Assembly: GCF_900106995.1 (NCBI RefSeq)
Contig: NZ_FNOK01000038.1
Span: 1-64,000 of the forward strand
Direction: 5' to 3'
Source of the DNA: Saccharopolyspora shandongensis
Lineage (GTDB): Bacteria > Actinomycetota > Actinomycetes > Mycobacteriales > Pseudonocardiaceae
Length of the DNA: 64,000 bases
Part shown: positions 44,520 to 52,613 of the stretch, piece by piece
Numbering within the stretch: position 1 is the stretch's first letter
Layout: each line of letters opens with the position of its first letter
Translations under genes and position numbers: made by a program
The notes under the pieces: generated by a model
Databases searched by the model: none
Told to the model about the DNA's origin: nothing
The model's input: only the letters and a program-made list of their open reading frames with translations

Positions 44520-45313
44520 AGCACTCCTCCCCTGACGTCGAGTTCGGCCAGGAACGTCCGCACCGCCGCGTTGAACTCGGCGGGGCGCTCCTGGTTGGCG
44601 GCATGCCCGGCGCCGGGGATCTCGACCAGCCGGGCGTCGGGGATCTGCTCGGCCAGCACCCGGCTTTCGGCCACGCCGGTCACGGTGTCCTCGCCGCCGA
44701 CGACCACCAGCGTCGGCGTGGTGATCACCGCCAGCTGCGCGGAGTGGTCGGTCGCGGCCATCACCCGGGCGGCGTTGCGGTAGCCGCGCGGCCGGACCCG
44801 CGACATCAGCGCCACGACCTTCTCCCGCACCGCCGCGTCCGCACCGGGCGCCACCAGGCGCGGTCCACGGGCGGCCGCGAACTCGTCCGCGCCGCGGGCG
44901 GCGAGCTCCCGGACCCGCGCCGCCATCGCCTTGCGGCCGTCGGCCGTCCGGCCGGAGCCGCGCGAGGAGTCGGCGAGGATCAGCGACCGCAGCACCTCCG
45001 GTGCCTTGATCGCCACCCGCGTCGCGATCACCCCGCCCCAGGAAACCCCGAGCAGGTGCGCCGGTTCGGCGTCCAGTCCGCGCAGCGCCGACACGACCGC
45101 GTCGGCGTACGCGTCCAGGTCCGGCTCGCCGGGCAGGTCGGCCGAGCCGCCGTAGCCGGGCGCGTCCCAGGCGATGACCCGGTGGTCGCCGGCCAGCCCG
45201 GACAGCTGCGCGTCGAACGCGTCGGCGGCGCCGCCGATGCCGTGCAGCAACACCAGCGGCGTGCCGCTACCCGCCACCACGAAGTCCACATCGGACACCT
45301 TCGTCCGGATCAT
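44516..45313 (-). CDS. Alpha/beta hydrolase, meta-cleavage product hydrolase type
   Basis: This 265-residue protein has the oxyanion motif LVLLHGIGG (near residue 22), the nucleophile elbow LLGVSWGGV (near 90), the acid in VVVGGEDTVTG (near 210) and the histidine in IPGAGHAANQERPAEFNAAV (near 238). It overlaps both neighbours by four bases. Following an extradiol dioxygenase, it is a natural candidate for hydrolysing the ring-fission product (C-C hydrolase). Confidence 0.87.
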   Translation of the reverse strand: MIRTKVSDVDFVVAGSGTPLVLLHGIGGAADAFDAQLSGLAGDHRVIAWDAPGYGGSADLPGEPDLDAYADAVVSALRGLDAEPAHLLGVSWGGVIATRVAIKAPEVLRSLILADSSRGSGRTADGRKAMAARVRELAARGADEFAAARGPRLVAPGADAAVREKVVALMSRVRPRGYRNAARVMAATDHSAQLAVITTPTLVVVGGEDTVTGVAESRVLAEQIPDARLVEIPGAGHAANQERPAEFNAAVRTFLAELDVRGGVL

Positions 45314-46092
45314 GCGAACGCTCCGGTCGGCGCGGCGAGCCGGCCCACCGCGGCCAGCACCGCGTGCGGAACCACGCCGCTGGTGGCCGGATTCGCCGGG
45401 GACGGGTGGTTGCGGATCTCAAAGCGGTAGTCGCCCGCGCTGCCTTCGGCCGTGATCACGTGGCTGGTCAGCGGGGCCTCCGGGTCGGCGACGACGGCGG
45501 CCTCCACCAGGTCCCAGTCCCCCACCGCCAGCGCGACCGATGCCGCGACGTTGGCCGAGGCCGGGAAGGCGGCGGTGACCGCGCGGGCCGGTGCGCGCAT
45601 CAACTCGACAGGCTCGACGGCGGTGCGCAGCCGCTGCGCGGCGGGCTCGTCCATCCACTTCTGGATCAGCGTGGTCGCCTTCTTGGTGGTCACGATGCGC
45701 ACCTCCGACAGCCCGCCCATCCGGGCGGCCGCCGCGAGCACGTCCAGGCCGCCGATCGCGCCGCTGCACAGGTGCAGCCGGCCGGGCCCGGTGTCGCGCA
45801 GCTTCGCCAGCAGGGCGTCATCGGCCAGCGCGCCGACCGACACCACCAGCAGATCCGTGCCGGCGGCCACGATGGACGGCCCGAGCTCGGCGAGCGCGCG
45901 CTGGCCCGCGCACTCGACGATCAGGTCCGCCTGCTCGATCGCGGCTTCGACGTCCAGCACCGGCAGTCCCGGCGGGTCGGTGCGCTCGGCGTGCACGACG
46001 CCGACCAGCTCGGCCCCCGGGACTTCGCCGTCCCGCACCGCGCGCGCCACGACGCCGCCGATCGCGCCGCAGCCGAGGATCGCCACCTTCAT
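45310..46092 (-). CDS. Aspartate dehydrogenase-like NAD(P) oxidoreductase
   Basis: This 260-residue protein starts at ATG 46092, overlapping the dioxygenase stop. The N-terminal Rossmann fold (VAILGCGAIGGVVARAV), VECAGQRALAELGPSIVAAG and the C-terminal domain with LHLCSGAIGGLDVLAAAARM and VAASVALAVGDWDLVEAAVV match L-aspartate dehydrogenases. In aromatic operons such proteins probably act on an amino or aldehyde intermediate rather than on aspartate for NAD synthesis; this is inference from context. Confidence 0.85.
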   Translation of the reverse strand: MKVAILGCGAIGGVVARAVRDGEVPGAELVGVVHAERTDPPGLPVLDVEAAIEQADLIVECAGQRALAELGPSIVAAGTDLLVVSVGALADDALLAKLRDTGPGRLHLCSGAIGGLDVLAAAARMGGLSEVRIVTTKKATTLIQKWMDEPAAQRLRTAVEPVELMRAPARAVTAAFPASANVAASVALAVGDWDLVEAAVVADPEAPLTSHVITAEGSAGDYRFEIRNHPSPANPATSGVVPHAVLAAVGRLAAPTGAFA

Positions 46093-47024
46093 GCGCGCAC
46101 CAGCTCCCGGTAACCGGCGTCGGGCTTGCCCGCCATGTGCGCACGCGCGTCCTTGGACGGCGGGCCCGCGGTGCCCCACTGGTCGGAGAGCTCGGCGGTG
46201 CGCCGCCACACCCGGCACAGCCAGGCGTCCTCCTCGACCTGCGCGACGTCGGAGGTGTACTCGCAGACCAGTCCGGCCGGATCGGCGAAGTAGGAGAAGG
46301 TGTTGGATCCCGGGCCGTGCCGCCCCGGGCCCCACAGCGGGGTGATCCCGTTGTGCTTCAGCCGCCCGATGCCGCGCATGAAGTGGTCCATCGACGGCAT
46401 CTCGTAGGCCACGTGGTTGACCGAGGTCCACCGCGCCTGGTTGAACGCGATCACGTGGTGGTCGGAATTGCACCGCAGGAACGCCATCTGGTGCTCCGAC
46501 CAGTCCGAGATCCGCATCCCCAGCACGCGCGTGTAGAACTCGCAGGCGGCGTCGATGTCGACGGTGTTGAGCACGACGTGCGCCACCTTGCGGGGCACCG
46601 CGGGCAGGCCGCCCGGATCTTGCGCGACGACGGCTTCCACGTTGCAGGACAGCTCGACCAGCCGGCCTTCGGGATCGACGAACCGCAGCCCGTAGCCGCC
46701 GCCGATCTGGTCCAGCGGGCCGGGTTCGGCGAGCATCGGGACGCCGAGCGCGGCCAGCCGCCGCCCGGCCTCGTCGATCTCGGCGGGCGTGCCGACCGCG
46801 AACGCGATCTTGCCCAACCCGTTCTGCTCGGCCTGCCGCAGCTCGACGATGTGGTGTTCCGAGCCGGTTCCGCGCAGCCACGCGGCGTCCCGGTCGGTCT
46901 CCACCGGGGTCAGGCCCCAGATCTCGCGGTAGAACTCGGCGGCCTCGGCGAACCGCTCGGTGCGCAAGCCGACCGACCGCAGCGACCGGAGCCGCACCAC
47001 CGGTTCGGCGTCGGGGAATTGCAT
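46089..47024 (-). CDS. Extradiol ring-cleavage dioxygenase (type I, VOC fold)
   Basis: This 311-residue protein starts at ATG 47024 after TTGGAGTG. Two VOC modules occur in tandem: residues 10-130 (VGLRTERFAEAAEFYREIWG) and 140-290. The iron ligands fall in the second: histidine in KVAHVVLNTVDIDAACEFYT, histidine in SVNHVAYEMPS, glutamate in GLVCEYTSDVAQV. It opens a catecholic ring next to a hydroxyl, using O2. The product would pass to the overlapping downstream genes. Confidence 0.9.
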   Translation of the reverse strand: MQFPDAEPVVRLRSLRSVGLRTERFAEAAEFYREIWGLTPVETDRDAAWLRGTGSEHHIVELRQAEQNGLGKIAFAVGTPAEIDEAGRRLAALGVPMLAEPGPLDQIGGGYGLRFVDPEGRLVELSCNVEAVVAQDPGGLPAVPRKVAHVVLNTVDIDAACEFYTRVLGMRISDWSEHQMAFLRCNSDHHVIAFNQARWTSVNHVAYEMPSMDHFMRGIGRLKHNGITPLWGPGRHGPGSNTFSYFADPAGLVCEYTSDVAQVEEDAWLCRVWRRTAELSDQWGTAGPPSKDARAHMAGKPDAGYRELVRA

Positions 47025-47040
47025 GGTGTGCACTCCAATC

Positions 47041-47204
47041 AGAGACTGTCTTCGAAGCGCCGGAGGCGCTTGGCCCGCCCTCGCGACTTGCACCGCCACG
47101 GGTTCCCAGGAGCCTTCTCGCCGATGCCGCGTGGACATCCCAGAGCCGAGAAGGCTTCAGGGGTTCCGACCGGCAGCGCCAGGCAGAAGCGGTTCGGAGA
47201 CAAG
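47041..47204. repeat. Second hairpin element of the interspersed repeat family
   Basis: CTTCGAAGACAG-like ends (CTGTCTTCGAA at 47046-47056 against TTCGGAGACAAG at 47193-47204) flank the element. The box CTTGCACCGCC(A)CGGGTTC(C)CAG is shared with the copy at 42766-42988. GAGCCTTCTCG pairs with CGAGAAGGCTTC inside. It starts three bases beyond the Rieske oxygenase stop and ends 17 bases before the dioxygenase start, so the transcript must cross it. Confidence 0.65.
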
Positions 47205-47207
47205 CAA

Positions 47208-48251
47208 TCAGCGGGCGGCCGCGCGGACGGGTTCGCGCTCGGCTCGGGCGGCCGCTTGGCGCTTGGCTTCCGCGCGCAGCATCCGGCGCAGCCGGACGAG
47301 GGCGATGTCGTGCTGGTAGAGGTTCTCCCGCGCCCAGGCGTCGTCGGGCATCGCCTCGGCCATGACGCGGTCCTGCTCCAGCACCTGCCAGTGCCGCGCC
47401 TCGATCCGGTTCTTGTACAGGAACCGCCAGCTGTCCCGCTGCCAGCCGCTGACCTTGCGGCAGCGCCAGAAGAACCCGGCGTGCTGGCGCTCGTTGATCG
47501 CCGTCACGCAGGCGACGATGGTGAACGGCCCGCCCGGCCCGGCGGTGTCCGGGTACGGGATGTCCAGCGTGACCGATTGCAGCCCGCCGGTGTCGAGCCA
47601 CTCCGACCAGTCGAAGTTGACGCCGCGCTGGTCGGTCTTCTCGAACACGAAACCGGTGTCGGTGTCCCGGATCTGGAACGCCGCCTCCCGCTTCCCGGTG
47701 TACATGGTGTGGCTGTTGCGGTGCAGGAACGCGCCGTGCATGGGGTCGAGCAGGTTGTCCAGCGAGAGCAAGTAGGAGGCGTCCCACTCGACGTAGCAGA
47801 GGAAGTCGTCCCACTCGGCGCCGGCGATCGGCGCGGGCACCTGCAGCGGGGTCGGCTCGGCGGACTCGTCCGCGCCGAACCAGGCGAAGATCGCCCCGGC
47901 GTGCTCCTGCGCCGGGAAGGTGCGCAACGCCTTGCGGCCTTCCAGCGCGCAGCCCGGGCTGCCCGGCACCGAGGCCACGACGCCGTCGCCGTCGAGCTGA
48001 ACACCGTGGTAGTTGCAGGCGATCCGGTCGCCCATGTGCACGCCCAGCGACAGCCGCGCGGAGCGGTGCGGACACCGGTCCTCCTGCACGTGCACGACAC
48101 CGGAACTGTCGCGCCACAGCAGCAATTCCTCGCCCGCGCGCTCCAGCCGGGTCAGCTCGCCCGCCCGGACCCGGTGGGACGGGCACAGCGGGTACCAGCG
48201 GTCCCGCAGCCCGAGCAGCAGGAGGTCTTCCTCGTTCCGCAGCCTGGTCAT
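47208..48251 (-). CDS. Rieske non-haem iron aromatic ring oxygenase (alpha subunit)
   Basis: This 347-residue protein starts at ATG 48251 after AAGGAGAT. The Rieske cluster motif is CPHRSARLSLGVHMGDRIAC then NYHG (near residues 59-85). The mononuclear iron site is LDNLLDPMHGAFLHRN (near 160-175). Length and single-subunit layout fit the phthalate/vanillate oxygenase-type group, which works with a separate FMN/2Fe-2S reductase; that reductase gene lies 1 kb upstream. It starts the oxidation of the aromatic substrate. Confidence 0.93.
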   Translation of the reverse strand: MTRLRNEEDLLLLGLRDRWYPLCPSHRVRAGELTRLERAGEELLLWRDSSGVVHVQEDRCPHRSARLSLGVHMGDRIACNYHGVQLDGDGVVASVPGSPGCALEGRKALRTFPAQEHAGAIFAWFGADESAEPTPLQVPAPIAGAEWDDFLCYVEWDASYLLSLDNLLDPMHGAFLHRNSHTMYTGKREAAFQIRDTDTGFVFEKTDQRGVNFDWSEWLDTGGLQSVTLDIPYPDTAGPGGPFTIVACVTAINERQHAGFFWRCRKVSGWQRDSWRFLYKNRIEARHWQVLEQDRVMAEAMPDDAWARENLYQHDIALVRLRRMLRAEAKRQAAARAEREPVRAAAR

Positions 48252-48253
48252 CG

Positions 48254-48478
48254 TCAGATCTCCTTCGCGCCGAGGCGGGCGAGCTCGGCGGTGAACGCCT
48301 GCTCGGTCCAGTCGGAGCCGTCGGCCGGGCGGACTCCGGTCTCGTTGAGCGCGGCAACGACGCCGGGCAGGTCGTGCACGCCCCGGCCGTAGATCGCCTC
48401 CAGTTCGTCGGCGAAGGCATCCGCATAGCTCGTGGTGGGCCCGAGCCGGGTCTGCACCGGCTCCAAGGTCAGCGACAT
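48254..48478 (-). CDS. Small helical protein (recombinase-like HTH type) linked to Rieske oxygenase
   Basis: This 74-residue protein starts at ATG 48478 after GGAGGAGAACC and ends 2 bases before the oxygenase start. YADAFADELEAIYGRGVHDL, then ALNETGVRPADGSDWTEQAF has the pattern of the recombinase-like helix-turn-helix domain that occurs beside actinomycete Rieske oxygenases. It may assist or regulate the oxygenase; its exact role is not known. Confidence 0.65.
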   Translation of the reverse strand: MSLTLEPVQTRLGPTTSYADAFADELEAIYGRGVHDLPGVVAALNETGVRPADGSDWTEQAFTAELARLGAKEI

Positions 48479-48538
48479 ATCGGTTCTCCTCCAGTGTTTC
48501 CAACGGGACACCGGCACCCGGGTCTTTGCGGGGTCGTA

Positions 48539-48611
48539 TCCGCACGCGGTGCGGGATTCAATCGGGCTGCCGGACGTGCACGACTCGGGAATCCCGGAGT
48601 CCAGCCGGCAG
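48539..48611. promoter_or_regulatory. Two dyads in the gap before the oxygenase genes
   Basis: TCCGCACGCGGTGCGGGA (CCGCAC/GTGCGG arms, from about 48539) and GACTCGGGAATCCCGGAGTC (48591-48610) lie in the 143-base gap between two genes of the operon. They could be a regulator site for an internal promoter or transcript-processing hairpins; I cannot tell which. Confidence 0.4.
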
Positions 48612-48621
48612 TCAAAAGCCT

Positions 48622-48864
48622 CTAATGCAGTGCCGCCCGGCCGAGATCGGTCAGGGCCGCGGTCACGCGCCGGCCGCTCGCGCCGGGCGGGGCCGCGCGC
48701 AGCAGGCCGGTCTGCACCAGCTCCCGGGCGCTGCCCTGGTCGCAGCACGGCAACCCGTCGACGTACAGGTCGGGTTCGCAGCTGCAGGTGATCTCGGCCC
48801 GGCCACCGGCGACGGCCCGCAGCATGGCCAGCTGGCGGTGGTTGAGCACAGCGATGACGGTCAT
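48622..48864 (-). CDS. Small cysteine-bearing hypothetical protein
   Basis: This 80-residue protein starts 13 bases after the reductase stop. The chain resembles a small winged helix: MTVIAVLNHRQLAMLRAVAG, then GSARELVQTGLLRAAPPGAS and RVTAALTDLGRAAL. Four cysteines (CSC...CC) between residues 27 and 41 could bind a metal ion. It may be a small sensor or regulator inside the operon. No family is recognised. Confidence 0.55.
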   Translation of the reverse strand: MTVIAVLNHRQLAMLRAVAGGRAEITCSCEPDLYVDGLPCCDQGSARELVQTGLLRAAPPGASGRRVTAALTDLGRAALH

Positions 48865-48876
48865 GATCGCACTCGT

Positions 48877-49815
48877 TCACAAGTCCAGCACCAGCTCGGC
48901 CGAACGGCAGCGGGACACGCAGATCATCATCGTTTCCCCGGCATCCCGTTCTGCCTGGCTGAGCACGAAGTCGCGGTGCTCCGGCTCGCCGCCGAGCACC
49001 TTGGTCTCGCAGGTGCCGCACACGCCTTCCTGGCAGGAGTTCGGCACCTGCACCCCGGCGTCGGACAGCGCGTCGAGCACCGAGACGTCCGGGCCGACGA
49101 ACACCCGCGTGCCGGAGGCTTTGCAGGTCACCTCGAAGCCGTCGTCCGAAGTGGACGCTGTCGCCTCCGGGGCCCGGAACCGCTCGACGCGCAGCACCGA
49201 CGGATCGGGCAGCGCCGATTCCACCGCGCTGATCAGCGGTTCGGGGCCGCAGCAGTACACCAGCGCGCCGGGCGGCAGGTCGGCGAGTTCGGCACCGAGG
49301 TCCGGCGGCCCGCCGTGCTCGTCGTCGGCGTGGACGCGGACCCGGTCACCACCGATCTCCCGCAGCTGCGGCAGGAAGGCCATGCTCTCGCGGGACCGTC
49401 CGCAGTAGAGCATCCGCCAGTCGGCGCCGCGGTCGGCGAGTTCGCCGGCCATGGCCCGCATCGGCGTCACGCCGATGCCGCCCGCGATGAGGAGGTGGCG
49501 CTCGGCGGGTTCCAGCGGGAAGTTGTTGCGCGGCCCGTCGACCGTCAGCAGGGTGCCCGCGGTCAACCGCTCGTGCACCCAGCTGCTGCCGCCGCGCGAG
49601 TTCGGCTCGCGCAGCACCGCGACCGTCCAGCTGCGCCGGTCGGCCGGGTCGCCGCACAGCGAGTACTCCCGCGTCATCCCGTTGGCCAACTGCAGTGCGA
49701 GGTGCGCCCCCGGTTCCCATGCCGGGAGGTCGCCCCCGGCCGGATCCCGGAATTCCACCTGCACCACCCCGGATGCCAGCCACGTCGTGCTGTGCACCCG
49801 AACCCCGTGCGCCAT
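48877..49815 (-). CDS. Ferredoxin reductase of the Rieske oxygenase (FMN/NAD/2Fe-2S, phthalate dioxygenase reductase type)
   Basis: This 312-residue protein starts at ATG 49815 after GAGGAG. The flavin-binding domain (WEPGAHLALQLANGMTREYS with LCGDPADRRS) precedes the NAD domain (LLIAGGIGVTPMRAMAGELA, then YCCGPEPLI). The plant-type 2Fe-2S domain lies at the C-terminus, with CQEGVCGTCETKVLGGEPEH and the last ligand in MMICVSRC. It carries electrons from NADH to the oxygenase. Confidence 0.93.
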   Translation of the reverse strand: MAHGVRVHSTTWLASGVVQVEFRDPAGGDLPAWEPGAHLALQLANGMTREYSLCGDPADRRSWTVAVLREPNSRGGSSWVHERLTAGTLLTVDGPRNNFPLEPAERHLLIAGGIGVTPMRAMAGELADRGADWRMLYCGRSRESMAFLPQLREIGGDRVRVHADDEHGGPPDLGAELADLPPGALVYCCGPEPLISAVESALPDPSVLRVERFRAPEATASTSDDGFEVTCKASGTRVFVGPDVSVLDALSDAGVQVPNSCQEGVCGTCETKVLGGEPEHRDFVLSQAERDAGETMMICVSRCRSAELVLDL

Positions 49816-49892
49816 GCTCCTCACCCCGGGCCTTCCTCGACCGACGTCTGTTCTCCAATGCGGCGCGGAGCCGCTCGCGGCGTGGACTCGCT

Positions 49893-50414
49893 TCAGTCGC
49901 GGGTGACGCCGTGCACCGGCGAGGTGGCCGGGTAGGTCGGCAGCTGCGGCTTCTGGGCGCCGATGACGACGCAGAACAGCGCGTCGGTGTCGCCGATGGC
50001 CTTCAGGCTGCGCGGCACCCCGGCAGGCACCCGGATCAGGTCGCGGTAGCCGAGCACGCGGGTCGCGGTCTTGGTGCCGTCCTCGACGTCGTGGACGCTG
50101 ACCTCGAGCTGCCCCTCCAGCACGAAGAACACCTCCTCCACGTCGTGGTGGGTGTGCTCCGGGCCGATCGCGCCCAGCGGCAGGCGCATGTTGGAGAAGG
50201 TGAAGTGCTCCGACGGCAGCGTGCGGCTGTCGCCATCGTGGTTGCCGGTGGCGCCGGAACCGATGTAGCGGATCTGCGCGCGGCGGAACTCGTCGCCGGC
50301 CTTGGCCTGGAACGCGAGGGTGTCCCAGTCCTCGTGGCGGCTCTCCCGCGAGGCGATGCAGGAGTCGATCAGGTCTTCCAGGCCGGTGTGGGTCTTGGCG
50401 TCTGCAGCGGTCAT
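49893..50414 (-). CDS. Cupin-domain protein
   Basis: This 173-residue single-cupin protein starts at ATG 50414 after GGAGG. The metal site is in GPEHTHHDVEEVFFVLEGQL (two histidines, one glutamate near residues 87-97), with the last histidine region replaced by VPAGVPRSLKAIG. It may be a dioxygenase or a sensor of a pathway intermediate. It is the first gene of the leftward operon. Only 20 bases separate it from the divergent, truncated ALDH frame, which leaves no room for a normal divergent promoter region. Confidence 0.85.
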   Translation of the reverse strand: MTAADAKTHTGLEDLIDSCIASRESRHEDWDTLAFQAKAGDEFRRAQIRYIGSGATGNHDGDSRTLPSEHFTFSNMRLPLGAIGPEHTHHDVEEVFFVLEGQLEVSVHDVEDGTKTATRVLGYRDLIRVPAGVPRSLKAIGDTDALFCVVIGAQKPQLPTYPATSPVHGVTRD

Positions 50415-50434
50415 CGGGCGACCTCCAGAATCTC

Positions 50435-51799
50435 TTAGCCGCCACACCGGAGGACGTCGACGAAGCCGCCCGCGCCGGGTCCGCCGCCGCGGCGGACCCG
50501 GCCTGGCGGGACCTGCTCCCGCACGAACGCGCCCGGCTGCTCACCCGGGTCGGCGACCTGATCGAGCAGCACGCCGGCGAACTCGCCCTCCTGCAGACCC
50601 GCAACACCGGCAAGGCGCTGGCCGAGACGCGCGCGCTGGTGGGCAGCGCCGCGGGCACTTTCCGGTTCTACGCCGCCGCTTTGGAGACCACCGAGACCCC
50701 GCTGCCCCCGCAACGCGGCCCCTACCTGACGATGAGCGTGCCGGAGCCGATCGGCGTGGTCGGCGCGATCACGCCGTGGAACTCCCCCATCGCGAGCGAC
50801 GCGCAGAAGGTCGCGCCGGCACTGGCCGCGGGCAACGCCGTGCTGCTCAAGCCCGCCGAAGCCACCCCGCTGGTGTCGCTGGCGCTCGCGCGGCTGGTGG
50901 TCGAGGCCGGGGTGCCTCCGGCGCTGTTCTCGGTGCTGCCCGGCAAGGGGTCGGTGGTCGGCGACGCGATCGTCCGGCATCCGGCGGTGGGCAAGGTCTC
51001 CTTCACCGGCGGCACCGACACCGGCCGCGCCATCGGCCGGCTGGCCGCGGCCAAGTTCATGCCGCTGACCAGCGAACTCGGCGGCAAGTCCCCGACGATC
51101 GTGTTCGACGACGCCGACCTGGACCAGGCCGTGGCCGGGATCCTGTTCGGGATCTTCTCCTCCAGCGGGCAGAGCTGCATCGCCGGATCCCGGATCTTCG
51201 TACCGGAGCGGATCTACGCGGAGTTCGTCGAGCGCCTGGTCGCCGGGGCGCGGCGGCTGCGGGTCGGCCCCGGCACCGACCCGGCCAGCCAGGTCGGGCC
51301 GCTGGCCACCTTCGCGCACCGCGATCGGGTGGCCGCGCTGGTCGACCGCGCCCGCGAGGAAGGCGCCAACGTGCTCTGCGGCGGCGGAATCCCCGACGAT
51401 CCGGAGTTGGCGCGCGGCGCTTACTACCTGCCGACGCTGCTGGACGGGCTGCCCAACGACGCGCGCACGTGCCAGGAGGAGATCTTCGGCCCGGTCGGCG
51501 TCGTGCTGCCCTTCCGCGACGAGGAAGAGCTGATCGCCCGGGCGAACGACACGATCTTCGGCCTGGCCTGCGGGATCTGGACCCGGGACTACCGGCGGGC
51601 CTGGCGGGTGGCCCGGCGCATCGACGCGGGCACCGTGTGGATCAACACCTACAAGCAGTTCAGCATCGCCACGCCGTTCAGCGGGATGAAGGCCAGCGGC
51701 GTGGGCACCGACAAGGGCCGGGACGCGATCCTGCGCTACACCCGGCAGAAGAGCCTCTACTGGGGCCTCGACGAAGCCCCGCTTCCCTGGGCCACCTGA
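50435..51799 (+). pseudogene. Aldehyde dehydrogenase with missing start and N-terminal end
   Basis: The frame reads LAATPEDVDEAARAGSAAAD at its beginning and follows the ALDH family to the end, with catalytic residues intact: ELGGKSPTIVF (glutamate), SSGQSCIAGSRIFVP (cysteine), EEIFGPVGVVLPF. About 35-40 residues normally found before this point are missing. There is no ATG or GTG in frame until GTG 50639, which would remove 68 more residues. Its remaining length is 454 codons. A deletion that joined it to the cupin gene explains both the lost start and the short gap. It might still be made from a non-standard start. Confidence 0.65.
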
Positions 51800-51814
51800 C
51801 CCGCCGCCCCACCG

Positions 51815-51850
51815 GAGGTCGGCAGTTTCAATTGAAACTGCGGAGACCTC
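51815..51850. terminator. Bidirectional palindromic terminator between ALDH and MarR genes
   Basis: GCAGTTTCAATTGAAACTGC (51822-51841) is a perfect 20-base palindrome, extended by GAGGTC/GACCTC arms. It stands between convergent genes. The AT-rich centre is unusual here, and a protein-binding role cannot be excluded. Confidence 0.65.
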
Positions 51851-51895
51851 GGGCTCCATGCGTGCCGCGGTGATCTTCCGGCCCTCGCCGGAAGA

Positions 51896-52429
51896 TCACT
51901 CGCCGGCGCGCCTGGCCACCGCGTGGTCGAGGGAGCCTTCGAGCCTGCTGAGCAGGTCCGCGAGGCGCTCCTGCTCCGTGGCGGACAGGCCGCTGAGCAT
52001 CTCGCGCTCGTTGGCGAAGTGGGCCTCGCTGACCTTGTCGGTGAAGGCGAGGCCCTCCTCGGTCAGCTGCACGTGAACGGTGCGCCGGTCATGGGCGTCG
52101 CGCTCCCGCCGCACCAGGCCGGCGGCTTCGAGCTTGTCGACGCGCTGGGTGATCCCGCCCGTGGTCACCAACGCGGCGTCGGCGAGCTCGCCCGCAGTGC
52201 GCCGGTACGGGCTGCCCGCCCGGCGCAGCGACGCGAGGATGCTGAACCCGGCCATGGTCAGGTCGAAGGACTGGAAGATCCGGTTCAGCTGGTCCTGGTA
52301 GCGGTGGTAGGCGCGGTGCAGGCGGCCGAACACGGCCATGCCGGAGGCGTCGACGTCCGGAACCTCGCGGCGCCACTCCGCCAGCATGAAGTCGACCGCG
52401 TCCGGCCGGGACCGGTTGCGTCGGACCAC
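51896..52429 (-). CDS. MarR-family transcriptional regulator
   Basis: This protein has about 177 residues. The winged helix is clear: GFSILASLRRAGSPYRRTAG, then LVTTGGITQRVDKLEAAGLV and DRRTVHVQLTEEG. The N-terminal part (RPDAVDFMLAEWRREVPDVD) is typical for the group. GTG 52429 gives full length; ATG 52387 would remove 14 residues. Its upstream region is AT-rich and holds a dyad. As the nearest regulator to the aromatic operon and ALDH remnant, it may control them or itself. Confidence 0.88.
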   Translation of the reverse strand: MVRRNRSRPDAVDFMLAEWRREVPDVDASGMAVFGRLHRAYHRYQDQLNRIFQSFDLTMAGFSILASLRRAGSPYRRTAGELADAALVTTGGITQRVDKLEAAGLVRRERDAHDRRTVHVQLTEEGLAFTDKVSEAHFANEREMLSGLSATEQERLADLLSRLEGSLDHAVARRAGE

Positions 52430-52473
52430 CTTCGCCCACCACCCGAAACTCGACGAACAAGAAGTACTAAGAA

Positions 52474-52484
52474 TAGCAGAGCTA
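52474..52484. promoter_or_regulatory. Dyad in the AT-rich upstream region of the MarR gene
   Basis: TAGC-AGA-GCTA lies 45 bases upstream of the MarR start in the only clearly AT-rich stretch of this area (52455-52495), which also has repeated CTAAG at 52467 and 52482. It could be an autoregulatory site. Confidence 0.4.
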
Positions 52485-52613
52485 AGGAATTTCCCGACGA
52501 GCGCCGTGCCAGGACAGCAGCCCTGGGAACCGTGCTCCTCGGCGCGAACTCGATGCTCACAGGTGGTGCGACGCGTGCCGGACCCGCACCGTCCTCGACG
52601 CGCGGCCGCGCGA

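Noticed and set aside
45310-48426. Open frame of 1038 codons on the minus strand suggesting a fusion protein
   Set aside because: Separate genes with their own ribosome sites and a repeat element lie within it; only its end coincides with the aspartate-dehydrogenase-like gene.
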